From contig JAITKG010000174.1 in NCBI GenBank assembly GCA_031278495.1, positions 1-10,452 on the forward strand: DNA of 10,452 nt, read 5' to 3'. This stretch comes from Prevotellaceae bacterium (GTDB taxonomy: Bacteria > Bacteroidota > Bacteroidia > Bacteroidales > UBA932). Below, piece after piece: positions 1 through 6,873 of the stretch; position 1 is the stretch's first letter; the number at the start of each line of letters is the position of its first letter. The notes beneath the pieces are model-generated. The model searched no databases, was not told where the DNA came from, and saw only the letters and a list, made by a program, of their open reading frames with translations. A program made the position numbers and the translations under genes.

Positions 1-299
1 GCGATGCAAAGATATATAAAAAAATCAATATTATGTATGGCATAGTATAATAAAAAATCATAATCAATTGATTATCTAAATAATAATTTTTACCGCATCT
101 TTGTAATGTCTTGTATTGAACGGCAGAACCAGGGGCTATATTTATTTTCCCCTGTTTTACCTATGTCGAGAACATTTTTATTCTTCAAGGTTGCACGATG
201 AAACCCCAACGGGGACACGGCGCAACGAAAGTAGCGTTTGGGAAAAACGCCTAATTAAGGGCTAGGTTCATACGTTTATTTTTCTTTTTCGATGTTTTT
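1..299. other. AT-rich intergenic stretch with a hairpin cluster
   Basis: No convincing gene is seen here. Three hairpins stand out between 130 and 250: CAGGGG at 130-135 with CCCCTG at 149-154, followed on the plus strand by TTTT; an outer GTTGC at 190-194 with GCAAC at 222-226, enclosing CCCC/GGGG at 204-214; and GCGTTT at 234-239 with AAACGC at 245-250. The cluster lies just beyond the stop codon of the minus-strand secreted gene, so it could be its 3' untranslated region and termination zone or a separate small RNA. No clear U-tract follows the hairpins on the minus strand. A sequence like a Bacteroidetes -7 box (TATCTTTG on the minus strand) lies at 7-14, but no -33 box accompanies it. 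Confidence 0.4.
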
Positions 300-1259
300 T
301 TATTTGCAGGTTGTGACCATGTGGCATCCTGTGGTGGTACGGTTTCCGGTTTTCAAAAACGTCCAATCATTTCCGTTCCACCTATATACCACCCTAGCAG
401 ACTCATTATCATATGGTAGGGCGGCACACAGGTACAGGGTACCTGCCTCAACAACTGCATAATACATGTATTGATAGCTTGTATTAGTTGCACAGGTAGC
501 TATACACGAATTGCAGTCAGCAACACAGTTATAGGTACAACTGGTGTTGTTGTATGTTCCATATTGCGTATTGGGCACTTCGCCGCATTGGTTTCGTAAT
601 TGCACGTAAGCCGTATTGCAACTTCCCGCACACCCGCCGTCATATGTAGTATAAGTTCCGGTTGTTTTACAAGTGCCGCTGCAATTGGTCGTGCCGGTAG
701 CGCAACAGTTCAACAGTCCCGGCGCTTCGCCGTTCCTGCCGCACCATACGCCCGGACAGCCGGTGGCGTCGGTGAGTGCAGTTATTACACTGCCCGAATA
801 AGTGGTGGCGTTCCATTCTATCGTGTTGTTAATAATAAACGGCGGCGAGCCTTTCAAATCATAGCCACCGCTGGCATTGTCTTTCGCATTGGGCGGAAAA
901 TCGCTGCCGTACACGCACCAGTTGAATTTTCCGGCGGCATTGTCTAACGTAGCGGTAACGGTCGAAGGGTTGGCGGTTACATAAAAGCCGCGCGTGTTGC
1001 CGGAAACAGTCGCAATGCTGCCGGCGGTAGCCGAAGGACTGCTGATAACGGCTTTGGCAAACGTGCCGGGCGATGTGCCGGCAACGGGGCACAAATCAAC
1101 CCACACCCACACGCGGTTATTGGCGGCAGACCCTGTCCATGACACGCGAAAGGTTACTTTTTTGGTAGCATAATCTACGCTTAACGGCGTAACCGTTACC
1201 GCCGCGTTAGCCGTCATGCTTGCAAGCAGTGTAAAAAGAAAGAAAATTTTTGTTCTCAT
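300..1259 (-). CDS. Secreted cysteine-rich protein of unknown function
   Basis: The 319-residue product begins with a clear signal peptide: basic MRTK, a hydrophobic core at residues 5-16, and a likely cut near ANA at 17-19. It should be exported. Residues 20-160 are rich in Thr, Val, Ser and Asn with alternating hydrophobic residues (for example RVWVWVDLC at 49-57), which suggests a beta-sandwich. Residues 165-258 are dense in cysteine; the whole protein has 19, spaced as CxxxxC, CC and CxxC, and this region seems to hold two loosely repeated units around GTYTTYDGGC (201-210) and YGTYNNTSC (233-241). The C-terminal part (residues 262-319) looks like a compact beta-rich module with RWNGNDW at 293-299. 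No catalytic motif or recognisable type IX sorting domain was seen. The ATG is preceded by an A-rich stretch without a Shine-Dalgarno sequence. The gene lies directly behind a structured leader with its own promoter. I do not recognise the family; an adhesin-like or surface-binding role is only a guess. Confidence 0.8.
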   Translation of the reverse strand: MRTKIFFLFTLLASMTANAAVTVTPLSVDYATKKVTFRVSWTGSAANNRVWVWVDLCPVAGTSPGTFAKAVISSPSATAGSIATVSGNTRGFYVTANPSTVTATLDNAAGKFNWCVYGSDFPPNAKDNASGGYDLKGSPPFIINNTIEWNATTYSGSVITALTDATGCPGVWCGRNGEAPGLLNCCATGTTNCSGTCKTTGTYTTYDGGCAGSCNTAYVQLRNQCGEVPNTQYGTYNNTSCTYNCVADCNSCIATCATNTSYQYMYYAVVEAGTLYLCAALPYDNESARVVYRWNGNDWTFLKTGNRTTTGCHMVTTCK

Positions 1260-1288
1260 AATTTTTTTTGTTTAATTGTTATTATTTT

Positions 1289-1578
1289 GTAGCATCAGGG
1301 TTGTTTTCAAACACAAACCATTTCTTATAAAACAACCCCTCGCTACGAATTTTTATTCGCAGCCAATGATCCGTAGTTCTCATTCCATCAGATTGTATTT
1401 ACAAAAACATAAAACGTGAACTACTACCAACTATAATTTGAGGTTCTGGACGACCCAACAGTAAAACAAGCAAAGTTCACGTTTATTACATGTGATTATA
1501 CTTTATTCTTTACTGTTTTTGAAATTGTCCAGATTTCAAATTATAGAACAAGCACGATATTTTCAAAGAACATCTATA
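1289..1578 (-). ncRNA. Structured leader RNA with pseudoknot, copy 1
   Basis: Transcription should start near 1578 and run toward the secreted gene. In transcript order the elements are as follows. Stem A 5' arm is 1546-1527. Stem C 5' arm is 1517-1509 (AACAGTAAA). The B 5' arm is 1484-1474 (AAACGTGAACT). Stem C 3' arm is 1465-1457 (TTTACTGTT). Stem A 3' arm is 1451-1431. The B 3' arm is 1422-1412 (AGTTCACGTTT). Stem A has 11 pairs plus 7 pairs around an internal loop, C has 9 pairs and B has 11. B joins the apical loop of A/C to sequence outside A, a pseudoknot. Hairpin D follows: GTAGC 1346-1342 with GCTAC 1293-1289, and GGGTTGTTTT 1338-1329 with its complement 1307-1298. A homologous RNA with compensatory changes is at 10115-10431. 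D ends 29 nt before the start codon and has no U-tract, so it is not an ordinary terminator. Whether it acts in cis or as a separate RNA is unknown. Confidence 0.8.
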
Positions 1579-1584
1579 ACGCTA

Positions 1585-1615
1585 CAAATATAAAACTAAT
1601 TTTTTTAATTGCAAA
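1585..1615 (-). promoter_or_regulatory. Bacteroidetes-type promoter of structured RNA copy 1 and the secreted gene
   Basis: On the minus strand TTTG (1615-1612) and TATATTTG (1592-1585) are separated by exactly 19 nt, matching the Bacteroidetes primary sigma consensus. The predicted start is about seven bases beyond the -7 box. The promoter at 10078-10108 has the same -7 box and the same spacing, and the sequence just downstream (GCGTTAT then GTTCTTT) is conserved between the two. Confidence 0.85.
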
Positions 1616-1677
1616 TTTTATTTTTACGGCGTCAGCCCAATTAGTCCCATTCAATAATTAGTCACATTAGCACATTG

Positions 1678-1719
1678 GCGCGTCATTCCGAGCGGAGCGA
1701 TGCGGTGTCGAGGAATCGG
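1678..1719. repeat. REP-like palindromic intergenic element
   Basis: This GC-rich block sits between AT-rich sequences and contains GCGTCATTCCGAGCGG followed by CGAGGAATCGG, with ATTCC (1685-1689) complementary to GGAAT (1712-1716). Phrases of this kind recur between genes in many Bacteroidetes genomes, which is recalled knowledge rather than something shown here. Only one copy is visible in the window. Confidence 0.45.
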
Positions 1720-1757
1720 CTGCGCGTTTTGCGCCCGTGTTCCTTTGTTCCCCCTTT

Positions 1758-1843
1758 GGGGGTTAGGGGGCTTCTTTTGGGGTTTAGGGGGCTTCTTTCG
1801 GGGGTTAGGCGGCTTCCTTTGTGGAATAGGGGGGCTTTTTTCC
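1758..1843. repeat. G-rich tandem repeat, about four 21-22-bp units
   Basis: Units at 1758-1778, 1779-1799, 1800-1821 and a diverged one at 1822-1843 follow the pattern GGGGGTTAGGGGGCTTCTTT. Each unit carries two runs of four to six G, or a decayed form of this, so the plus strand has potential to form G-quadruplexes. The array is in no plausible gene and lies about 270 bp upstream of the serine palmitoyltransferase gene. Confidence 0.75.
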
Positions 1844-1852
1844 TTATTCCAC
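1821..1852. other. Hairpin closing the G-rich repeat
   Basis: GTGGAATA at 1821-1828 pairs with TATTCCAC at 1845-1852 around a G- and T-rich loop, and overlaps the last tandem unit. It may be a decayed terminator or part of the repeat element. No further gene is seen between here and 2127. Confidence 0.5.
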
Positions 1853-2047
1853 TTAAAAACCAGGAGTGGAGATGCGCAGTTATACTTATTAGTATTAGAG
1901 GTTCGGGAAACCTATTGTCGGAATAAAAGTTAAAGCGATATATTTTTAATATACCAAATCCAAAATGTCAAAGAAGCAAATTAACGCCGGGAATATAAAG
2001 CAATATTTTTTATCTATAAATTTATTTTGTGCTGAAGGGAATTTCCA

Positions 2048-2068
2048 GCCCCTTCCGGCGGGAAGGGC
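2048..2068. other. Small GC-rich hairpin upstream of the serine palmitoyltransferase gene
   Basis: GCCCCTTCC (2048-2056) pairs with GGAAGGGC (2061-2068) around a GGCG loop, with one bulged C. It lies immediately upstream of the promoter region and lacks a U-tract, so its role is unclear. Confidence 0.45.
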
Positions 2069-2096
2069 AGTAACCGGGCAATAGTATATTTTTTAC

Positions 2097-2104
2097 TATC
2101 TTTG
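2097..2104 (+). promoter_or_regulatory. -7 promoter box for the serine palmitoyltransferase gene
   Basis: TATCTTTG fits the Bacteroidetes TAnnTTTG box. No TTTG is present at the expected -33 position, so the promoter is incomplete by consensus. The predicted start near 2111 leaves a leader of only about 16 nt before ATG 2128. Confidence 0.6.
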
Positions 2105-2127
2105 TTTTTAATAAATACAAAATTTAG

Positions 2128-3324
2128 ATGACAACGTATAAAAATATCATGCGGACGCGGTTGGCGCAATATGATGAACCGCAGAAAGTACAGGCGGCAG
2201 GCGTGTATCCGTTTTTCCGTACTATAGAGTCGGAACAGGATACCGAAGTGTTTATAGAGGGTAAAAAAGTGTTGATGTTCGGTTCTAACAGTTATCTCGG
2301 GCTGACCAGCCATCCCAAAGTGAAAGAGGCAGCTATCGCCGCCGTGAAAAAATACGGCACCGGTTGCGCCGGCTCCCGCTACCTGAACGGTACGCTGGAT
2401 ATCCATGTGGAACTGGAAGAAAAACTTGCCGAATTTGTAGGTAAAGACGGCGCACTGGTTTACAGTACCGGCTTCCAGTCGAATCTGGGCGCTATCCCTA
2501 CCGTTACCAACCGCAATGATTATATCCTTTTGGATGATCTGGACCATGCTTCTATCATTGAAGGCGCGCGGCTGTCGTTTGCGAAAACGCTAAAATTCCG
2601 CCACAATGATATGGCGTCGCTCGAAAAGGTATTGCAGCGTTGCGAACCGGAAGCGTTGAAGCTAATTGTGGTAGACGGTATTTTCAGCATGGAGGGCGAT
2701 ATTGCCAACCTGCCGGAAATCGTCCGCCTGTCAAAGAAATACAATGCCAATATCATGGCAGACGATGCGCACTCGCTGGGCGTAATCGGGAAACAGGGGC
2801 GCGGCGTGTCGTCGCACTTCGGATTAACCGACGATGTGGATATTATCATGGGCACGTTCAGCAAGTCGCTGGCTGCTATCGGCGGATTCCTGGCAGCCGA
2901 TAAAGATACTATCAATTATATCAAACATACTTCGCGTTCGCTTATTTTCAGCGCCAGCGCCACGCCATCGGCTACCGCCACCGCCCTTGCCGCCCTCGAA
3001 ATTATCAAAACAGAACCGCAACATATAGAACAGCTGTGGAAAAATACCAATTACTGCCTGTCCGCTTTCCGCAGTCTGGGTTTCGACATCGCCCATTCCT
3101 GCACGCCGATTATTCCAATCATGATTCGCAATAACGATAAAACTTTTTTGATGACAAAGCTTTTACTGGAAGACGGCGTATTTGTCAATCCCGTTCCGCA
3201 TCCCGCCGTGCCTAATGATTCGACGTTAATCCGTTTTTCGCTAATGGCTACGCATACGCAACCTCAAATCGATTTTGCCATCGATAAAATTACCACAACG
3301 GCACGCCGGCTGGGTATTATTTAG
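2128..3324 (+). CDS. spt: Serine palmitoyltransferase (alpha-oxoamine synthase family)
   Basis: This PLP-dependent enzyme condenses L-serine with an acyl-CoA (typically palmitoyl-CoA) to give 3-ketosphinganine, the first step of bacterial sphingolipid synthesis, in the cytosol. The 398-residue length suits the family. Visible landmarks are the N-terminal FGSNSYLGLTSHP (51-63), GTGCAGSRYLNGT (77-89), the ring-stacking histidine in DHASI (H140), the PLP-nitrogen aspartate and histidine in DDAHSLG (D212, H215), and the internal aldimine lysine in GTFSKSLAAIGGF (K246). Related enzymes in the family are KBL, BioF and HemA. The exact FNSNYLGL-like motif, the long N-terminus starting YKNIMRTRLAQY and the Bacteroidetes context favour serine palmitoyltransferase, but KBL or BioF activity cannot be excluded from sequence alone. 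The start codon follows a -7 box by 24 nt. The sensor kinase follows after 40 nt, so co-transcription is possible. Confidence 0.88.
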   Translation: MTTYKNIMRTRLAQYDEPQKVQAAGVYPFFRTIESEQDTEVFIEGKKVLMFGSNSYLGLTSHPKVKEAAIAAVKKYGTGCAGSRYLNGTLDIHVELEEKLAEFVGKDGALVYSTGFQSNLGAIPTVTNRNDYILLDDLDHASIIEGARLSFAKTLKFRHNDMASLEKVLQRCEPEALKLIVVDGIFSMEGDIANLPEIVRLSKKYNANIMADDAHSLGVIGKQGRGVSSHFGLTDDVDIIMGTFSKSLAAIGGFLAADKDTINYIKHTSRSLIFSASATPSATATALAALEIIKTEPQHIEQLWKNTNYCLSAFRSLGFDIAHSCTPIIPIMIRNNDKTFLMTKLLLEDGVFVNPVPHPAVPNDSTLIRFSLMATHTQPQIDFAIDKITTTARRLGII

Positions 3325-3364
3325 CAGGAGGATGTATTAAAAACTGCGCTTGGCTCCACAGTCC

Positions 3365-4660
3365 ATGTATAAACGCTCAATAATATTGTTGGCTGGAGTA
3401 ATCAGCATTTGCACGCTGGGGTTAATAAGCATTCAGGTGCAATGGATACAGGCTACGGAAAAAGTGGAAAGGGAACAATTTTCGCGCAGGGTAGCGCTCG
3501 TCCTGGAGCATGTGGCCAATGATATTACAGCGCAGGAAATACGGACAATGCAATCTGTGCGTATTTTCCAATCGAATGCACGCTACAATAATAACCTTGT
3601 TCCGGTGGAAGAACGTATTTCATACCGACAGGTAGATTCGTTGCTGCATCAGGCATTCTGCGAAATGTCCATTCCCCTTGCCTGCGATTTTGCCGTAACC
3701 GATGAGCTGGGGTCTATCCTTTTTGCAACGGACAACTTCTCCAACGCCTTGCCGGAGCACACTTACAGCACAACGTTATTTCCGGACGACCCGGAAGATG
3801 CGGCGCATTATTACCTGAATGTTTATTTTTCACAATATACTGCCTACGTTATCCACTCTATTACATGGATGATTGTGGCGTCAACGCTGCTGACGCTGAT
3901 TATTACCGCTACCTTTGCGTCCACGCTTTTTATTATTTTCCGGCAAAAACGCCTGTCTAAAATAAAAACCGACTTTGTGAACAATATTACACACGAACTG
4001 AAAACGCCAATTACCACCATTTCGCTGGCGGCGCAAGTGCTGCAGGAAACGCCGGAGTCCAACCTGCCAACGGCTGTCCCGCGCCTGTCGGGCATGATCA
4101 GGAATGAAAGTAAACGTCTGTCGCAATTAGTGGAAAGCATTTTGCAGTCGGCAATATTTAAACGCGGGGTAAAGTTAAGCGTCCAAAAAGTAGACATGCA
4201 TGCATTACTTCAAAACGTGCTTGCGCAATTTTCGTTGCAATTCGATACGTTGAATATTGCGGTCGAATGTAAGTTCCATGCAACAAATACGCATGTTTCG
4301 GGCGATGAAATCCATTTGGCTAATGCCGTGTCGAACCTGATAGACAATTCTATTAAATACCGCAAAGAAACCGAGCCGCTGCGTATTCTGATAGAAACAA
4401 AAAACAGCCGGAAAACCATTGTAATAACCGTAACGGATAATGGTATCGGGGTAAAGGCGACCAAACAGTTATTCCACCAGTTCTACCGCCATCCGTCGGA
4501 AAATATGTACGCCATAAAAGGCTTTGGATTGGGTTTATATTATGTAAAAAATATTATTGAAACGCATCACGGGAAACTGTTCGCATCCGGTCGCGCCGGC
4601 ACAGGCAGTACATTTGGCTTTGAACTTCCGGTGTGCAAAAACGAAACAACGGGAAAATAA
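3365..4660 (+). CDS. rprX: Membrane sensor histidine kinase, RprX-like
   Basis: This is a two-component sensor that autophosphorylates on histidine and passes the phosphate to the response regulator encoded 31 nt downstream. Counting from ATG 3365 (431 residues), the first membrane helix is about residues 4-28 and an extracytoplasmic sensor region runs to about 165. The second helix is about 167-192. The H-box is FVNNITHELKTP with phosphoacceptor H210. The N-box is SNLIDNSIKY (about 323-332). G1 is DNGIGV (about 358-363), the F-box is HQFYR (about 371-375) and G2 is GFGLGLYY (about 386-393). A TTG at 3350 would add five residues, but ATG 3365 at the edge of the hydrophobic segment is more natural. 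An AGGAGG at 3326-3331 precedes only an ATG-TAT-TAA and is probably not used. The assignment to RprX rests on the domain layout and the partner's similarity to RprY. The stimulus is unknown. Confidence 0.85.
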   Translation: MYKRSIILLAGVISICTLGLISIQVQWIQATEKVEREQFSRRVALVLEHVANDITAQEIRTMQSVRIFQSNARYNNNLVPVEERISYRQVDSLLHQAFCEMSIPLACDFAVTDELGSILFATDNFSNALPEHTYSTTLFPDDPEDAAHYYLNVYFSQYTAYVIHSITWMIVASTLLTLIITATFASTLFIIFRQKRLSKIKTDFVNNITHELKTPITTISLAAQVLQETPESNLPTAVPRLSGMIRNESKRLSQLVESILQSAIFKRGVKLSVQKVDMHALLQNVLAQFSLQFDTLNIAVECKFHATNTHVSGDEIHLANAVSNLIDNSIKYRKETEPLRILIETKNSRKTIVITVTDNGIGVKATKQLFHQFYRHPSENMYAIKGFGLGLYYVKNIIETHHGKLFASGRAGTGSTFGFELPVCKNETTGK

Positions 4661-4691
4661 ATAAAATTATTATTACAAAAAAGGACAAACA

Positions 4692-5387
4692 ATGAAAAAA
4701 ATACAAATTTTATTGGCAGAAGATGAAGAACACATGGGCGAGTTGTTGCGCGAGTACCTTGTCCTTAAAAATTATTTGGTCGACTGGTATGTGAACGGCG
4801 AACAGGTATCCAAGTATTTTTCTGCAAAAAGATACGACCTCTGCATCCTGGATGTGATGATGCCCAAGAAAGACGGTTTTACGGTGGCAAAAGAAATACG
4901 GAAAAAAAATACGTATATTCCCATTATTTTCCTGACGGCAAAAACCATGCACGAAGACCTCATGGAAGGCTTTGCTTCCGGCGCCGACGACTATATAGCA
5001 AAACCCTTCAACCTCGAAGAATTGTCGCTGCGAATAGAAGCTATCCTGCGCCGTACAAAAAATGTGCGGGTGGAATTATCGCCGGAAAAATTGTTCCAGC
5101 TTGGCAGCCTCCTGTTCGATTTCGAAAAGCAAACCCTCACGAACGATGATAAAACGGTAAACATCTCCCTGACCAATAAAGAAGCGGAATTATTGCGCCT
5201 GCTGTGTATTCACAAAAATAAAGTGCTTGACCGCCATTTTGCATTGAGTACGGTATGGAAAGAAGAAAACTATTTTAACGCCCGGAGCATGGACGTCTAT
5301 ATTACCAGACTGCGAAAATACATCAGCGCCGACCCGTCGGTCACTATTATTAACGAGCGCGGGAAAGGATTTAAACTGGTATCATAA
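4692..5387 (+). CDS. rprY: OmpR/PhoB-family response regulator, RprY-like
   Basis: The 231-residue protein has a receiver domain (residues about 3-118) and a winged-helix DNA-binding domain (about 135-231). The acidic pocket is E10-D11, the phosphoacceptor is D54 in LCILDVMMPKKDG, the signalling threonine is T82 in FLTAKT, and the conserved lysine is K104 in YIAKPF. The C-terminal part contains LTNKEAELLRLL and the recognition-helix region NARSMDVYITRLRKY, then the wing NERGKGFKL. The receiver closely resembles what I recall of Bacteroides RprY, notably VMMPKKDGFT and GADDYIAKPF. It lies directly after its probable cognate kinase, in the same operon. The regulated genes are unknown; neighbouring sphingolipid synthesis suggests envelope functions, which is inference only. 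Confidence 0.88.
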   Translation: MKKIQILLAEDEEHMGELLREYLVLKNYLVDWYVNGEQVSKYFSAKRYDLCILDVMMPKKDGFTVAKEIRKKNTYIPIIFLTAKTMHEDLMEGFASGADDYIAKPFNLEELSLRIEAILRRTKNVRVELSPEKLFQLGSLLFDFEKQTLTNDDKTVNISLTNKEAELLRLLCIHKNKVLDRHFALSTVWKEENYFNARSMDVYITRLRKYISADPSVTIINERGKGFKLVS

Positions 5388-5395
5388 ATATTTTA

Positions 5396-5403
5396 TACCT
5401 TTG
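5396..5403 (+). promoter_or_regulatory. -7 promoter box for the GH16-like gene
   Basis: TACCTTTG, eight bases after the response-regulator stop codon, fits TAnnTTTG. No clear TTTG lies 19-21 nt upstream. A start near 5410 would give a leader of about 18 nt, so the next gene can be transcribed separately from the kinase operon. Confidence 0.55.
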
Positions 5404-5427
5404 AATTATAAATTTTGAAATACCGCC

Positions 5428-6606
5428 ATGATTTTTTTCCCAACTATTCCTTCCGCAGAAGCATACGAGCGAAAACAGCACCTGTATGAAACCATGTATG
5501 CGCGCTATAACGACATTAAAAAATCCGACAGTTTTGCACGCTACAATGAACTGAAAACGTATGTGCAATCGCCGGAATTTACCAGCGAATTGAACCATAT
5601 CCGTTCACTGTCTTACAGAACCAGCAAGGAACGCCTGTTGGAAAAACGGCTACGGGAAGTGCGCCGCTATCCCGAAGTGAAAAAATTCAAAAAAACCGGC
5701 GAACATTCAACGGAAGAGTACGTGCAGGAATACATCGACCTGCAAAACAAGATTACCTCGCCTTCATTCCGGCAACGTAAAGCCTATTTGAAAAACAGAA
5801 ACCGCCACAAGGAAAGCAAAGCCTATTTGAAACTCGTCGAATTCCGGCGGCTCGCAAAGTCGGAATACATCAGGGAATATTTCAAGATACAAAAAAAATA
5901 CGCCGCTGTCTTTGAAGAACGGGCGCGGTGGAAAGTAACGTTTGAAGATGTGTTCCACAATGAACGGCTATCTTCGCAATGGGATACCAAACCCTATTGG
6001 AGCAGAACCATGTTATCGCAAAATTATTCGTCCAATTCCGAAGAACACTTTTTGAGCGACGGGAAAAACCTTACGCTTTCCGGCGACGCCCTGCAAATAA
6101 TCGTCCGCCGCGAAGCCGCTGCCGGCATGGCTTGGGACGAAACCAGAGGATTTATTCCCCGTGAATTTCCCTATACTTCGGGAATGATTAGCACGGCGCA
6201 TCATTTTCAAATGACCAATGGACGGCTGGAAGCAAAAATCAGCGTGCCGGACATAAAAAATGTTTACTGCGCCTTCTGGCTGGGCTGCGAAAAAAATACG
6301 CCGGCTATCAGCATTGCGCACTACTGCAACCACCGCCTGGTGATGGGCGCATACGCTGCCGGCAACACTTCGTCAACAATGAAAAGATGGACATTGCATC
6401 ACGGGCGGTGTTATATTTTCCAACTGGAACGCACGGAAAAAACACTGGTATGGCGGCTCAACGGGAAAAAAGTCTTTCAATGCGCCAATCCCGTAAAACA
6501 ACCATTGTACATTGCCTTCACTGCCGGCGTACTGGGCAAAACCCATGACCATAAATTGCCGGCGGCATTTGAAATTGACTACGTAAAACTGTCGGTGAGA
6601 AAATAA
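5428..6606 (+). CDS. Helical-repeat protein with a catalytically degenerate GH16-like domain
   Basis: The 392-residue protein has two parts. Residues 15-165 are charged and helical, with loosely repeated units such as RYNELKTYVQSPEF (38-51), YIDLQNKITSPSF (102-114) and YLKLVEFRRLAKSEY (133-147). Residues 168-390 resemble the concanavalin-like GH16 fold: EFPYTSGMISTAHHF (246-260), GRLEAKISVPD (265-275) and AFWLGCE (282-288). In active GH16 enzymes the next strand carries the motif E-x-D-x-x-E. Here the aligned segment AISIAH (293-298) replaces all three acidic residues. No signal peptide is visible (MIFFPTIPSAEAYERK is too short and lacks a basic start), so the protein may stay in the cytoplasm. 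A carbohydrate-binding or scaffolding role is inference. It has its own -7 box and is not tightly joined to its neighbours. Confidence 0.75.
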   Translation: MIFFPTIPSAEAYERKQHLYETMYARYNDIKKSDSFARYNELKTYVQSPEFTSELNHIRSLSYRTSKERLLEKRLREVRRYPEVKKFKKTGEHSTEEYVQEYIDLQNKITSPSFRQRKAYLKNRNRHKESKAYLKLVEFRRLAKSEYIREYFKIQKKYAAVFEERARWKVTFEDVFHNERLSSQWDTKPYWSRTMLSQNYSSNSEEHFLSDGKNLTLSGDALQIIVRREAAAGMAWDETRGFIPREFPYTSGMISTAHHFQMTNGRLEAKISVPDIKNVYCAFWLGCEKNTPAISIAHYCNHRLVMGAYAAGNTSSTMKRWTLHHGRCYIFQLERTEKTLVWRLNGKKVFQCANPVKQPLYIAFTAGVLGKTHDHKLPAAFEIDYVKLSVRK

Positions 6607-6873
6607 AGGTAATGGCGGGTGAAAACGCTGCAAACGGCGTTGCAGCTCGAATGTGCCGGCAGTTCAACACCGCTGCCTTACTGCAAATGACATTCCCTTC
6701 CGGCAGGTAAGTTCCATTAGTATGGTAAATGCAATCCGGCTGTGGAAATCGTGTTTCTGCGCCGCTGCTACGGCGTCGCTTGCCATGATGGCGAAAAGAA
6801 AACAAGCGTTTTCAAAGAATCATTCAAAATTAAGTTGTATCTTTACGCAAAAAAAAATACAAATAAAGGAAGT
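6607..6873. other. Intergenic region without a convincing gene
   Basis: Short open frames here on both strands have no recognisable product or signal and look like chance. One hairpin, GCTGCAA at 6627-6633 with TTGCAGC at 6640-6646, follows the GH16-like stop codon by about 20 nt and may slow or end transcription, though no U-tract follows. A frame open from ATG 6742 into the carbonic anhydrase adds 44 residues unlike that family. Confidence 0.5.
6838..6845 (+). promoter_or_regulatory. Possible -7 box for the carbonic anhydrase gene
   Basis: TATCTTTA differs by one base from TAnnTTTG and lies about 29 nt before ATG 6874. No -33 TTTG accompanies it. The position supports use of the downstream ATG. 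Confidence 0.35.

Noticed and set aside
1412..1484. The short inverted repeats (ACGTGAACT and its complement) as an invertible switch or transposon ends
   Set aside because: The 50-nt spacing is too short for such elements, the arms interleave with stem A, and both copies share the RNA fold and promoter, which fits RNA structure better.
1675..1933. Overlapping plus-strand open frames of about 80 residues
   Set aside because: They translate the REP-like and G-rich tandem repeats and give low-complexity Gly/Phe/Leu products with no family resemblance.
2014..2547. A 177-residue minus-strand open frame over the start of the serine palmitoyltransferase gene
   Set aside because: It is antisense to a clearly coding gene, has no recognisable motif and no promoter box, and is most likely a shadow.
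3350..3364. TTG start for the sensor kinase
   Set aside because: ATG 3365 lies just before the first membrane helix and needs no rare start codon; neither has a Shine-Dalgarno sequence.
6742..6873. N-terminal extension of the carbonic anhydrase by 44 residues
   Set aside because: The extra residues are unlike the family, and the usual family start is at ATG 6874, with a near-consensus -7 box just upstream.
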